Part shown: piece after piece, positions 44,043 through 53,698 of the stretch
Numbering within the stretch: position 1 is the stretch's first letter
How the letters are laid out: each line of letters opens with the position of its first letter
From: Leptospiraceae bacterium
Lineage (GTDB): Bacteria > Spirochaetota > Leptospiria > Leptospirales > Leptospiraceae
Reading direction: 5' to 3'
DNA length: 64,000 nucleotides
Assembly (NCBI GenBank): GCA_024233875.1
Contig: JACKPB010000002.1
Coordinates: 124,001-188,000 of the forward strand
Program-made: the position numbers and the translations under genes
Notes under the pieces: generated by a model
What the model was told of the DNA's origin: nothing
Seen by the model: only the letters and a program-made list of their open reading frames with translations
The model's database searches: none

Positions 44043-46475
44043 ATGAAAAAGATTTACATCCTAGTAACCATTAGTCTTTCATTCTACTTTTCTAATTGTC
44101 AAAATCTAAATCTAACCAATTCACCGGATTCTTCTGAAACTTCAATTCTAGCAGGTATGTTGGGGTACAAAATATCCAAACTCACCCTCAGCGGAACTGC
44201 CGCAAAGGGAACCATCCAAAATGGTTTGGTGGAAGTCTATAAATTGAATTCAAATGGTTCCTGTGACAACAACCTACTCGGCTCAACTTTCACAGATATC
44301 AATGGTTTTTATAAGGTAAATTTTCCCCGAACCGGAGGATCTGTATGTGTTTTTATCAAACCCGACCCCAAAGGAACCACATTGATGTACGATGAGAAGA
44401 GCGCCGGGAATATCGGTATCCCCCCTTCTTCTACTTTTCAATTGTCGAACATTTTGGAAGAGAGCAAGATCAATCCTCTAAAATTGAATTCAGCACCGGT
44501 CTCCCCATTGACTTCAGCTCTTGCTGGAAGAGTAAAAGCTCTCTCAGATTTGACATCTACACCCAACACCACCAAAATTTTAGAAAAAGCCGGAAAAGAA
44601 ATTGTCATTCGCTTCGGTATCAATCGAAGTTTTGTATCGGGAAGAAGTTTAGTCAGAGACAATTCACCGATCTACGACAGGGATTACCCGACCCTTCAGG
44701 ATCTGACTCTCGATTTATCAGCCGCCAATAATGCAGAATCGGTTAATTACCTTATGATTTTAGCAGGATTCTCTCAAATAGCCAATACTAATAAAACCGG
44801 TTTAGGAATTAGTTCTGATGACATACAGTCTGCTATCAAACTCTTTTCTGATGATTTTGCCGATGGAAAATTCAACGGAAAAGATAAGTCGGGCAATGGA
44901 CTGAGTTTCTCTTCTACGGGCAAAGCATTGTCTTCAAACTCTCTTTCCGAAACCCTTCTCCCCGAGATTAAGACCTATGTGAAGGAAGGAGGAAAGATCG
45001 GATTTTCTCCTAACAATCAAGTAATAATTCCCACATCCGACTTGGATAAAATTCAATTCATAGACAATAGGGAGATCATATCTCCCGCCACAGAAGGCAT
45101 GCCCACAGCCCCTAGCATAACGTTCACAGCACCCGCGACAGGATTGGGCTATCATCTTTTCAATGTGAACACAGAGGTAAATCTCAATCCTACAAATACA
45201 GGTTCAACGATTACTTCCTGTTCTGTCACACCTTCCCTTCCTGCAGGTCTGAGCCTATCCTCATCCTGCGTGATTTCAGGAACACCCACTTCTACATCCT
45301 CACAGACCGAATATACAATCACTGCAGAAAATCTAATAGGAACTTCGATTGGAACTCTTTCGATAAAAGTAAATCCGGAACTGAAGGTGACTTATGCAAA
45401 GACCACATTCCTTCAAAATGATACAAATTCCAGTCTGACTCCGACGATTGTTGTTACCGGGAGTATAACCTCCTGCTCAGCAACTTCTCTTCCGACAGGA
45501 ATGACCCTCAATTCGACAACCTGTGTGATCAGTGGAACTCCCACTGCGGCCCAAGCCTTTGTCTCTCATTCAATCACCGTAACAGATAGCAATGGATCCA
45601 GCATAACGACCTCTGCTCTTATTTCTGTGACAGACAAGACCGCTCCCACAGTTGCAAATACCACTCTGACAGCCTCATTGACAGATGGGACTTCTGCTGT
45701 ACTCAGCTGGAATTCTGCCACAGACAATTTCTCCACTGTCCAATATGCTGTGTACTACATCCTGGATGAAACTGCAACGACTCCTTCTTTTGACACTGTT
45801 TCCCAGATCGAAGGATATTCGGGAGTCAAGGTTGTTGATTACTCCTCAAACACATCTGCTACGATTTCAGGTCTTACGAAGGGAAAGAGTGCTTACTATT
45901 TTAATGTCATAGCGAAAGATGCAGATGGGAACAAAACCCCCTATGCAAAGAAAATGGTCAATACAGGTGTCTTCTTTATCGATTGTGAAAATCCTACAGG
46001 ATCCTTTGGGGGTTATGATGGCGCTGTCAATACATGCAATTCTACAATCGGTGCGTCTTACACCACAAATACAAATGGAGGGAAATTGAAATGCAATGGA
46101 ATTCGCCCTTTCATTTCCCTCAGTGGAATGAATCTTATTGATGCACCTACTTATAATGGCTTCAGTTCTTCCTTGTCCGTTTATATCGCTGACAGAGATA
46201 CAAAATCTGTAACACTCTTCACTTCAGATTGGAGTTCTGTGTTTACGACAAACTTACCTTCGGACCTACAAACTTCTCTCAGAATCAGTGCAATCCCCTG
46301 GACTTTCTCAAAATCGGATGGCACTTACGATTCTTCGAATAATTGTAGCGGAGGCACTTCTACATCCGGCAATGGAACGGTAGGAACTCCAACGAACAAA
46401 ACTAGTCCGAACTGGTTTTCAGATACAACGAATACCTGTTCGACAGCAAACACATTGATAGCTATTTGTTATTGA
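44043..46475 (+). CDS. Large Ig-like surface lipoprotein B
   Basis: This 810-residue lipoprotein has signal ending FYFSNC. The order of modules is the same as in lipoprotein A: beta module, SPLTSALAGRVKALS segment, two He_PIG-like domains, fibronectin-like domain and cysteine-containing C-terminal module (FGGYDGAVNTC and NNCSGGTSTSGN). Long stretches are identical or nearly so, which indicates a tandem gene duplication. The C-terminal modules differ more than the N-terminal half, suggesting selection on ligand binding or antigenic change. GGGAGAG precedes the ATG. Confidence 0.83.
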   Translation: MKKIYILVTISLSFYFSNCQNLNLTNSPDSSETSILAGMLGYKISKLTLSGTAAKGTIQNGLVEVYKLNSNGSCDNNLLGSTFTDINGFYKVNFPRTGGSVCVFIKPDPKGTTLMYDEKSAGNIGIPPSSTFQLSNILEESKINPLKLNSAPVSPLTSALAGRVKALSDLTSTPNTTKILEKAGKEIVIRFGINRSFVSGRSLVRDNSPIYDRDYPTLQDLTLDLSAANNAESVNYLMILAGFSQIANTNKTGLGISSDDIQSAIKLFSDDFADGKFNGKDKSGNGLSFSSTGKALSSNSLSETLLPEIKTYVKEGGKIGFSPNNQVIIPTSDLDKIQFIDNREIISPATEGMPTAPSITFTAPATGLGYHLFNVNTEVNLNPTNTGSTITSCSVTPSLPAGLSLSSSCVISGTPTSTSSQTEYTITAENLIGTSIGTLSIKVNPELKVTYAKTTFLQNDTNSSLTPTIVVTGSITSCSATSLPTGMTLNSTTCVISGTPTAAQAFVSHSITVTDSNGSSITTSALISVTDKTAPTVANTTLTASLTDGTSAVLSWNSATDNFSTVQYAVYYILDETATTPSFDTVSQIEGYSGVKVVDYSSNTSATISGLTKGKSAYYFNVIAKDADGNKTPYAKKMVNTGVFFIDCENPTGSFGGYDGAVNTCNSTIGASYTTNTNGGKLKCNGIRPFISLSGMNLIDAPTYNGFSSSLSVYIADRDTKSVTLFTSDWSSVFTTNLPSDLQTSLRISAIPWTFSKSDGTYDSSNNCSGGTSTSGNGTVGTPTNKTSPNWFSDTTNTCSTANTLIAICY

Positions 46476-46503
46476 AAGATCCATTCGACCTTGAGGAAAG
46501 AAC

Positions 46504-48927
46504 TTAGGAGACTACAGGATTTGGATGAATCAATTTTTCACCCCAATGAATAATTTTATCAGTCAATTCCTGAATTGAGACAGGTTTGGATATGTAATCG
46601 TCCATTCCTGCTTCGATACATTTTTCTCTGTCACCCTGCATTGCACTTGCAGTCATTGCTATGATGATAGGAATTTCTTTCATTCCGGGTTCTTTTCTGA
46701 TTTTTTCGGAGGCCTCGATCCCATCCATTTCAGGCATTTGGACATCCATAAATATGATATCATACTTCTGACGTTCGACTACCTCTAAGACTTCGATACC
46801 GTTGGACACTATGTCTACCAGATAACCGAGATTTTTAAAGAGTCTTTTAGCCAATTGTTGGTTAATGAGATTGTCTTCAGCAATCAGAATTTTGAGCGGA
46901 TAGTCTTCTTTAAGGTTGGCTGTTTGTTTCGCTTCGGAAACGATCGATTTCGTTGATTTGATATCAAATAGACAATTGAGAATTGTCTCAAGAAGCTGTC
47001 TCTTTTTTATAGGTTTTTGAATCTGAGCCTGAAATAATTTTTGAATCTTCTGTTTTTCTTTTTTTGTACTATAGAGACTTCCCATAAGAATGATAGGTAT
47101 CCCCTGGGTATCAACTGCATTTCTCAATCGCTCAACCAAAGTCAGACCACTTTCTTCTCCCAAACTATAGTCAATGAGAACTGCATCCGGTCGAAATTCT
47201 TTGAATTGCTCTACTATATCGACTCCATTTGATTCGATTTTGGATTCTATTCCAGCGAAATCACAGTATTGCTTCAGAATCGTACGATTGGTTGGGAGAT
47301 CCTCATAGATAAGAACTTTCTTTCCCTTGAGTTTGGATACATTTTCAATAGGTTTGCTTTCATAGTTTAGATTTTTAGTGATGATCGAAAATCGGAAATC
47401 AGAACCCTTACCTTCCTCACTTTCCACAGTTAGATCTCCTCCGAGTAACCTGGATAATTTTTGTGAGATAGCAAGACCGAGACCCGTACCTCCATATTTT
47501 CTGGTGACGCTGGAATCAGCCTGGGAAAACTCACGGAACAGATTCTTTTGATTTTCAGCAGAAATTCCAATGCCTGTATCACGAACAGAGAAATCGATGG
47601 TCATATGTGTGCTCGATCGATTCTTAAGTGTGACAACCACATGGATTAATCCCCGATCGGTAAATTTGATTGCATTTCCTACTAAATTGATTAGGATCTG
47701 ACGGAGACGGGTCATGTCCCCTTCGATCAAATCGGGGACTTCATCAGCAATTTCAAGAATCATTTCGAGGTTTTTATCATTTGTCTTCGAAGCAAATATA
47801 TCCAGAGAGTCTTCGACTATCTCTCTCAGATCAAACTCAGTCCTCTCTAACTGGAGCTTTCCTGATTCTATTTTAGAGTAATCTAATATATCATTGATGA
47901 TTACAAGAAGATTCTCCCCGCTTACCCTTATGATATCTACAAATTCTTTTTGTTCTTCGGAAAGCTTTGTGCCCATGAGAAGTCCGGTCATTCCAATGAC
48001 TCCATTCATAGGAGTACGGATCTCATGACTCATGGTCGCAAGGAAATCCGACTTGGCTCTAGCCAATTCCTCAGCTTCATCCTTTGATCGAATCAATCTC
48101 TCTTCCTGAAACTTTCCTTCCAAATAAAAGCTGACCCATTTCCCGAGAATTCTTATAAAGTCGTAGTCCAGAGCATTGAACTGACGTCCATATTTCTCCG
48201 GTTTAGAGAAGTTCAGGGTACCGTATTCTTTTCCCTCCACAATAATAGGAACGCCGATATAGGATTCTAACTTGAAAGCGGGATAGCATGGATGATTGGC
48301 AAATTTTGATGTTCCCATCGAATCGATGGCCACTACATCCATAGACTTGTATGTAATATTGCAATAAGTCTCCTGAAAATTGAACTTCATGTTTTTCTGA
48401 AGTCCCGATTCGGATGGATAGAAGTATTCAACGATGTAATCATTTCCTATGATCTTACTGATGATCCCCATTTGTAGATTCAGCATCTCTGTTCCGAGTT
48501 TCAAGATTGAATTCAGATGTAGGGAAGCATCTTTGGTCTTCTCAGAAGACACTTCGATCAGAGCACGTAGCCTCTTCTCCTGAAGCTTATTGATTTCTTC
48601 TCCCAGATTGACAAGTGTCACCACAAACTGATTGACATCTGAAATGGACTGGATGTTCCATAAGGTACGAATGTAGGTATTGTCGCTTCGCAATAGCCTG
48701 AGTTCTATACGATTTCTCTTTATAAAAGAATCCAGTTTGCTAAATTCTTTGTTCCAAATGATTTCGTCTTCATTGTGGATAAACTTCTTGGTGTTTTTGA
48801 GTAAAATACTCTCTCTATCATACCCTAAAAGATCACTCACAGCAGAATTGATTTGAATGATATCACCATGTGAGTTGATGATGAGTATGGGGGTGTCTAC
48901 TAATTGGAATATGGATTCATAATTCAT
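46504..48927 (-). CDS. Soluble hybrid histidine kinase (PAS-GAF-HisKA-HATPase-REC-REC)
   Basis: This is an 807-residue hybrid kinase with no membrane helix. PAS (about 8-120) and GAF (about 135-275) sensors precede HisKA with SHEIRTPMNGVIGM, then HATPase (DTGIGIS and GGTGLGLA), a first receiver with LIDYSLGEESG and a second with FMDVQMPEMDG and the SKP Lys near the end. Both receiver Asp residues are present. The cytoplasmic sensors suggest an internal signal, such as redox state or a small ligand. No response regulator gene is next to it. Confidence 0.93.
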   Translation of the reverse strand: MNYESIFQLVDTPILIINSHGDIIQINSAVSDLLGYDRESILLKNTKKFIHNEDEIIWNKEFSKLDSFIKRNRIELRLLRSDNTYIRTLWNIQSISDVNQFVVTLVNLGEEINKLQEKRLRALIEVSSEKTKDASLHLNSILKLGTEMLNLQMGIISKIIGNDYIVEYFYPSESGLQKNMKFNFQETYCNITYKSMDVVAIDSMGTSKFANHPCYPAFKLESYIGVPIIVEGKEYGTLNFSKPEKYGRQFNALDYDFIRILGKWVSFYLEGKFQEERLIRSKDEAEELARAKSDFLATMSHEIRTPMNGVIGMTGLLMGTKLSEEQKEFVDIIRVSGENLLVIINDILDYSKIESGKLQLERTEFDLREIVEDSLDIFASKTNDKNLEMILEIADEVPDLIEGDMTRLRQILINLVGNAIKFTDRGLIHVVVTLKNRSSTHMTIDFSVRDTGIGISAENQKNLFREFSQADSSVTRKYGGTGLGLAISQKLSRLLGGDLTVESEEGKGSDFRFSIITKNLNYESKPIENVSKLKGKKVLIYEDLPTNRTILKQYCDFAGIESKIESNGVDIVEQFKEFRPDAVLIDYSLGEESGLTLVERLRNAVDTQGIPIILMGSLYSTKKEKQKIQKLFQAQIQKPIKKRQLLETILNCLFDIKSTKSIVSEAKQTANLKEDYPLKILIAEDNLINQQLAKRLFKNLGYLVDIVSNGIEVLEVVERQKYDIIFMDVQMPEMDGIEASEKIRKEPGMKEIPIIIAMTASAMQGDREKCIEAGMDDYISKPVSIQELTDKIIHWGEKLIHPNPVVS

Positions 48928-49024
48928 TTGGAACCTGAATGCTAAAATTACTCATTCTCAGAATAAATCAATTGAAATTCAAACGAAACCAATTCCAAAA
49001 AATGAAAAAAGTATGATTTCTTAA

Positions 49025-51310
49025 TTATTTTCCAAATAGACTGCCCCGAAATTGATGAGTTTGGAACAAACTCTCTTCCCTACCGAAGAATGGCTCCAAA
49101 AGCTCCCAGAAAGCCTCTTCCAAAAGTTTTTTGTAAAAGAGGAAATCGACTTTTCCAGAAAAACGGTGGTATGCTTCATAACGTTGATTGGGATCGGCAT
49201 TTCGGGAGTCTTTTACTATGTATTCAATCCTCTCTCCTCCAACCAAATCCATATTTTCCCCGACCAATTGCCCGAGGACAATCCGGGAAGCATTGTTGGC
49301 TTTGTAATCAGAAAACGACCGGGAAATGTACTTGCGAATGATCAATTTTTCTTTAGGCACCGAACCGGAGAGAAGAGTTTCCTCAAACTCATGGTACATC
49401 TTTTGGAATTGAGAGAAGTTCCGAACCACCTCCCGAATATTGTTTTTCTCTGAAAAAATTTCCAGAAGTCTCTCCTGAAACTCTTTGATAAAGGGAGGTG
49501 TGTCTCGCCGACGAAGCATGATTCCCCTGACCTTCATCTCCCCGGAAATCTCTCTGGCAAAGTATCTTGTAGCTACCGAAATATCTTCACGAATCTTGGA
49601 TGCGGGGAAGACAATATAAGAATAAGTCGTTTCGTACTGAAGGCTCACCCGGACTTTCTGAGAGATCTTCCGGCAAAGTTCCAATACCTTTTCCAGGTCA
49701 GTATCTCCCAATAGCCAGAGAGAATCTGTGAGACCATGCAAGAAAGCATAGCCCTGATCTTCAGCTATCTCCTTGGCCGTCTGGAGAGAGTAGCGACCCC
49801 AGGCAGTAATCGATTCATGTGCTTCCCTCTTCCCGTACTTAGCATGTTTGTAGCCGGTATAACCAAAACTGGTAACCAGAGACCATTTGAGAGCACTGGC
49901 ACGCAATTCGTTGGATCGACGTTCCGACTCACTGAGATTGGGATCTTTCAAAATTTCTTTGAGCTCATCCCGCCTATCGAGAAGTAGAGAGATGGTCTTC
50001 CCCACGATCCCCATTCTTCTTCCGCAGGTATGATAAAGAGTCGCCGGAACGGGTTTTGCTTCAGGGGTATTCCTGCAACAGGAGCAATTGACCGTCTCTC
50101 CGGAAATATTGTGAACTCTCATCAAATTGGGATACAGAGAACGAAAGTCCAACTCCACGACGTTTTCAAAGATACCTACGGGAGGACGGAACGAAAGCCC
50201 TCCCTGGTCAGACTTCAAAAGTTCGGAAAGAGATTTGATGTCCGGAGCCATCCCCTTCACTCTGGGAATCGCGTAGCCCATGTCCATGGCAGTCTCATCC
50301 TCCATGGCACTCATTGCAGATCCCGGACTGGAGCGGGCTAGCTTTTGAATCGAAAGCCTACTGAATCGACTCATTTCAAAGATCCCTTCCAATTCGGATT
50401 CCAAATAATAAAAAGAAACTCCCCGATCGATGTGCAAACGTCCGAACAATGGGAAGGGAGTGGTTTTGGCAATCGCCCTACCATAGGTAAAAAATGTCCT
50501 TTTCCGAACCCGGTTCTTCCTAACTGTTCGAATCGGATCCCGATCGAGAAGAAGTCGGAGTCCCAACTCTGCCGACCAGGAAAACAGGGTAGGAAAAAGC
50601 ATCTCATCCCCACTATGGGTGAAGATAAGATCGGGATCCTGATCACGAAGAACTCGATTCAAAAATCGGAGAATCCCCTCCGGATCTTTCGGAGACACCA
50701 GCTCCTCAGAGTCAGAGAGGATGATATGAAGGGGATTTCTCTCTCCGAGGGGAAGGAATCTTCCTCCGGGAGTAGAGAGAAGAAGAGCACGAAAGGGAGG
50801 AAGGCCGGAATGGTCTTTTGACAAACGATCGGACAAGACATTGATATGGAGATGTGTAGTACGATCCCGATACACGGGAGGATACTCCTTTTTTTCAGAA
50901 GAATCGGAAAAAGGTTCATTGATTTCAATCGTCGCCAGGGGATATAGGTTCTTCTCGAGGAAGTAGTGCTGGATTGGAGTGAGATCCGTATCAAAGTACT
51001 CGATGTCATCAGAGTAACGTTCGGCTATGCGTAAGATCTTCCGAAACCCACCCGGATCGAGAACTCTCACACGATAGAGAAAGAGTTCTTTTCCCGTCCA
51101 AACATCTTTCCGTGTCGTCCCCCGTGGTTCGGAGAAAATACCTCTTTCTATGCAGGCTAAAAAAAACCTCTCCCCTCTTTGACCGATAGTCCGAACATGG
51201 ATCGGGAAGAAATATGTATCACGGAAGAAATGATTTCTCCCGTCGGCATCTTTGACCCAGAGACTGACCTGGTTTCCGGATACCCATGCATCCAATAGAG
51301 TTCCTTTCAT
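49025..51310 (-). CDS. Family B DNA polymerase with degenerate exonuclease region
   Basis: This 761-residue polymerase starts at ATG 51310. Motif A is ELDFRSLYPNLM with catalytic Asp388. Motif B is KWSLVTSFGYTG (from K475). Motif C is HGLTDSLW with catalytic Asp529. The first Asp of the usual YGDTDS is Leu, which the family tolerates. Where a proofreading domain would show DIE and NxxFD, it has LLLSTPGG and SGDEMLFP (about residues 177-241), so 3'-5' exonuclease activity is probably lost. An insert near 409-429 has four Cys (C409, C411, C412, C429), perhaps a metal site. It resembles archaeal/bacterial PolB2-like enzymes, possibly used in repair or translesion synthesis. Confidence 0.85.
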   Translation of the reverse strand: MKGTLLDAWVSGNQVSLWVKDADGRNHFFRDTYFFPIHVRTIGQRGERFFLACIERGIFSEPRGTTRKDVWTGKELFLYRVRVLDPGGFRKILRIAERYSDDIEYFDTDLTPIQHYFLEKNLYPLATIEINEPFSDSSEKKEYPPVYRDRTTHLHINVLSDRLSKDHSGLPPFRALLLSTPGGRFLPLGERNPLHIILSDSEELVSPKDPEGILRFLNRVLRDQDPDLIFTHSGDEMLFPTLFSWSAELGLRLLLDRDPIRTVRKNRVRKRTFFTYGRAIAKTTPFPLFGRLHIDRGVSFYYLESELEGIFEMSRFSRLSIQKLARSSPGSAMSAMEDETAMDMGYAIPRVKGMAPDIKSLSELLKSDQGGLSFRPPVGIFENVVELDFRSLYPNLMRVHNISGETVNCSCCRNTPEAKPVPATLYHTCGRRMGIVGKTISLLLDRRDELKEILKDPNLSESERRSNELRASALKWSLVTSFGYTGYKHAKYGKREAHESITAWGRYSLQTAKEIAEDQGYAFLHGLTDSLWLLGDTDLEKVLELCRKISQKVRVSLQYETTYSYIVFPASKIREDISVATRYFAREISGEMKVRGIMLRRRDTPPFIKEFQERLLEIFSEKNNIREVVRNFSQFQKMYHEFEETLLSGSVPKEKLIIRKYISRSFSDYKANNASRIVLGQLVGENMDLVGGERIEYIVKDSRNADPNQRYEAYHRFSGKVDFLFYKKLLEEAFWELLEPFFGREESLFQTHQFRGSLFGK

Positions 51311-51329
51311 AAAAACCGAGAGTAACTCT

Positions 51330-51357
51330 AGTATAGACACTACTTAACTTATGTAAA
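51330..51357 (-). promoter_or_regulatory. Promoter of the family B DNA polymerase with a palindrome at the start site
   Basis: On the minus strand TTTACA (51357-51352), a 16-base spacer and TATACT (51335-51330) form a good sigma-70 promoter. Directly downstream is the palindrome AGAGTAACTCT (51319-51329). The leader would be only about 13 bases with no clear ribosome site. The palindrome overlaps the predicted start site and could be a repressor target. Confidence 0.55.
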
Positions 51358-51368
51358 GCTATTTTTCA

Positions 51369-51740
51369 TTAAAAGAAATAATCCCAGAAACTCTTTTTCC
51401 TAAGAAATCGATACCTCTTAGATTCACGCAAATGCTCTACCTTTTCGGAAGCACCTACTTCTTCGGACACTTCAAATATATACTCAACCCGAATCCTGTC
51501 CCCGATCTTCAAATTCTCAGGAATAGACTCCAAAACAGAAACCTTAGTAGCGTTGACCTGCCTCTGACAAGAGGGTTGGGTCTTAGGATCGGTAAAAGAC
51601 TTCTTCACAAGGAAGGATATAGGCTGGATGCGATCGGAAATAGAGAGTAGTTCGATTTCCAATTCACATCGAATGAGGGAAGATGCCGGGAGAGAACTAG
51701 ATGACAATACAACCCAAAAGAGAAGAGTAAAAAGTTTCAA
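51369..51740 (-). CDS. Small secreted protein at the end of the TonB2 operon
   Basis: This 123-residue product has a signal peptide (MKLFTLLFWVVLSSSSLPAS) and three Cys, one at the signal end. The mature part (VSVLESIPENLKIGDRIRVE and KYRFLRKKSFWDYF-like tail) has no recognised domain. It starts one base beyond the end of the PstS-like gene, so it belongs to the same operon. Confidence 0.65.
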   Translation of the reverse strand: MKLFTLLFWVVLSSSSLPASSLIRCELEIELLSISDRIQPISFLVKKSFTDPKTQPSCQRQVNATKVSVLESIPENLKIGDRIRVEYIFEVSEEVGASEKVEHLRESKRYRFLRKKSFWDYFF

Positions 51741-51741
51741 A

Positions 51742-52632
51742 TCATTCCACAGCCTTTACTTCGACTTCCGGAAGAGAGGAACGTAGATAACCGGTTTTCA
51801 GAATCAATCTCTGACCCACTTCTCCTGTTACAAAACTAATGAAATCATTTACAGATTTTTTGTCATTATTTTTATACACAAGATAAAGTCCACGTGCCAA
51901 TCGGTATCGTCGATTCATGAGATTTTTGATAGAAGGAGTAACCGAATCATCTTCTTTCTTACGTTTGTATTTCAGAAGTTTCACTCTGTCAATAGCCTGA
52001 TTGGCGGCCCCCATCCCCAGATAAGAAATGGCTCCCGGAGTTTGAAACACCTGAGAAACAATCTGGTTCTGATCTTCTACAACTACAGAATCCCGATAGT
52101 AATCCAATTCGGAATTGTAATAGTTTGGTCCGAGATCTTTCATTTGAATCACACGTTCTTTAAAAAAAAGAGCAGTCCCGGAGTTCTGATTTCTACGAAT
52201 TCTTACTATAGGTAAATCTTCCCCTCCCAGCTCTTTCCAATTATTGACTTCTCCCCGAAAGATTTTAGATACTGTTTCCAAATCAATTTCTACCAGTGAA
52301 TTGGATCGATGTACCACAATCGCCGCTCCATCATAAGCAACTGTTATCTCTTCAAGATTATTGTCCTTGTCGAGAGTCATTTTTTCATCTTCTTTCAAAT
52401 CCCGGGAAACCATAGCAATGTCTACGATACCCGCCTGCAAAGCCTCTATCCCCAGACGGGACCCTCCACCCCTGACGTCTACAATGTAGCTAGAATTCTG
52501 TTTCATGAACTCGGAGGAAAGCAGGAGGATGGACTCATGCATGGTTTCTGAACCCGCTAAAGAAAGAGGAATTTGCTTCTTGCAGTTGAGAATGGGTAAA
52601 AATAATACTATTGCCAGAATGTATTTTTTCAT
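51742..52632 (-). CDS. PstS-like phosphate-binding lipoprotein
   Basis: This is a 296-residue type 2 periplasmic binding protein with lipoprotein signal (FLPILNC). The PstS-like features are LAGSETMHESI (ligand loop), VRGGGSRLGIEAL, DIAMVSRDLK, VAYDGAAIVVHRSN, IFRGEVNNWKELGG and NSGTALFFKE. Together these form the oxyanion-binding fold. No pstC, pstA or pstB permease genes follow. Instead it is the fifth gene after exbB, exbD, exbD and tonB. I infer that it captures phosphate or another oxyanion delivered through TonB-dependent outer-membrane uptake. Confidence 0.85.
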   Translation of the reverse strand: MKKYILAIVLFLPILNCKKQIPLSLAGSETMHESILLLSSEFMKQNSSYIVDVRGGGSRLGIEALQAGIVDIAMVSRDLKEDEKMTLDKDNNLEEITVAYDGAAIVVHRSNSLVEIDLETVSKIFRGEVNNWKELGGEDLPIVRIRRNQNSGTALFFKERVIQMKDLGPNYYNSELDYYRDSVVVEDQNQIVSQVFQTPGAISYLGMGAANQAIDRVKLLKYKRKKEDDSVTPSIKNLMNRRYRLARGLYLVYKNNDKKSVNDFISFVTGEVGQRLILKTGYLRSSLPEVEVKAVE

Positions 52633-52663
52633 ATATATCCTATTATATTAAGTAATTTTAAAA

Positions 52664-53284
52664 CTAATTAAGCGTAAAACGTATAGGAATCAAGACCTTA
52701 ACAGTGATTGCCTTTCCATCTAAAATTGATGGTGCAAAACGTTTTCTCTTATACGTTGCTATGGCTGCAGCTTCCAGACCGAAACCGAGTTTCTTTCCTA
52801 CAGATCTCACCTGAAGGACTTCTCCGGAGTCTGCTATCACGACTTCCAGAGTGATGGTTCCGGTAACTCCCTGCTGTCGGGCTTCAGTAGAGTAATCAGG
52901 ACGCAAACCGGGAGTCAGGTCGATCGGTGGAGTTGCACCTACAATCGTAGCATCTTCAGCTCCGGCAATCCTCGGGTCATCTTTTTTTTCCACTTCCTTC
53001 TTTTTTTCGGTCAATTCTATCTCACCGTCATCCGGAGGAGCCTCTGATGCATTCGGATCTCTAATTGAAATATTATCAATAAAAGAAACCTCATCCACAA
53101 GATGCTCGAGATCATTGTTTTTCAAGTCGGGAGTGTACCAGAAAAGGATTACTAGCAGCTGAACTAGAGTAGATATTGTCAAACCTACATTCATCCGATT
53201 TCGTTCGATGAATCGATGTATTCGGGATTTTAAAGATCTCTTCTTTGGAGGTTTTACAGGTTTGACTTCTGTACCGCTACTCAT
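52664..53284 (-). CDS. tonB: TonB energy transducer, second system
   Basis: This 206-residue protein has a basic N-terminus (KPPKKRSLKSRIHRF), one membrane helix (about 30-50), an acidic linker (EAPPDDGEIELTEKKKEVEK) and a C-terminal domain with TLEVVIADSGEVLQVRSVGK and KRFAPSILDGK ending RFTLN. It overlaps the upstream exbD by 4 bp. This is a second, separate system from the one at 29-31 kb. Confidence 0.9.
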   Translation of the reverse strand: MSSGTEVKPVKPPKKRSLKSRIHRFIERNRMNVGLTISTLVQLLVILFWYTPDLKNNDLEHLVDEVSFIDNISIRDPNASEAPPDDGEIELTEKKKEVEKKDDPRIAGAEDATIVGATPPIDLTPGLRPDYSTEARQQGVTGTITLEVVIADSGEVLQVRSVGKKLGFGLEAAAIATYKRKRFAPSILDGKAITVKVLIPIRFTLN

Positions 53285-53697
53285 TTCAGACCTCCTCCCT
53301 GGGTCGTCTGGGTCACAAGTGAAACTTTTAGTGCCCCTGCTTCCCTGAGAAGATCAAACACGCGATCTACCTCAGAATAGGTAAGCTCTTTATCTGCATG
53401 AATGAGAACCTTTAGATCAGGATGAGAGGCAAGCTTTCCACGAACAAAATTGATCGCTTCGGGCAAACTTACTTTCATAGAGTTGAAGTAAACTGATCTA
53501 TTGGCATCCCCACTCAGATAGATATTGGCAATCTTCTTATTCAATTGCTCTCCACCAGGAACTTCGGGCAGGGTGATAGGAACATCAGGATCGGAATCCA
53601 AAACTGAGGTCACCATGAAAAAGACAAGCAAGAGGAAGGCTATATCCGCCATAGAACTCACCGGAATATTAGGCATGGATTTTTTCTTTCGAATCAT
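53281..53697 (-). CDS. exbD: ExbD-type protein, second copy of the TonB2 operon
   Basis: This 138-residue protein has the helix with conserved Asp (SSMADIAFLLLVFFMVTSVL), then a periplasmic domain (LKVLIHADKELTYSEVDRVF). It is the downstream one of two adjacent exbD genes with a 1-bp gap. Two different ExbD copies occur in several TonB-ExbB-ExbD1-ExbD2 systems. Confidence 0.9.
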   Translation of the reverse strand: MIRKKKSMPNIPVSSMADIAFLLLVFFMVTSVLDSDPDVPITLPEVPGGEQLNKKIANIYLSGDANRSVYFNSMKVSLPEAINFVRGKLASHPDLKVLIHADKELTYSEVDRVFDLLREAGALKVSLVTQTTQGGGLK

Positions 53698-53698
53698 T

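Noticed and set aside
50345..50821. 158-codon ORF opposite the DNA polymerase gene
   Set aside because: It is antisense to conserved polymerase codons and has no domain or ribosome site.
51311..51340. Upstream GTG start for the DNA polymerase
   Set aside because: It would place the start codon inside or upstream of the probable -10 and adds residues not typical of the family.
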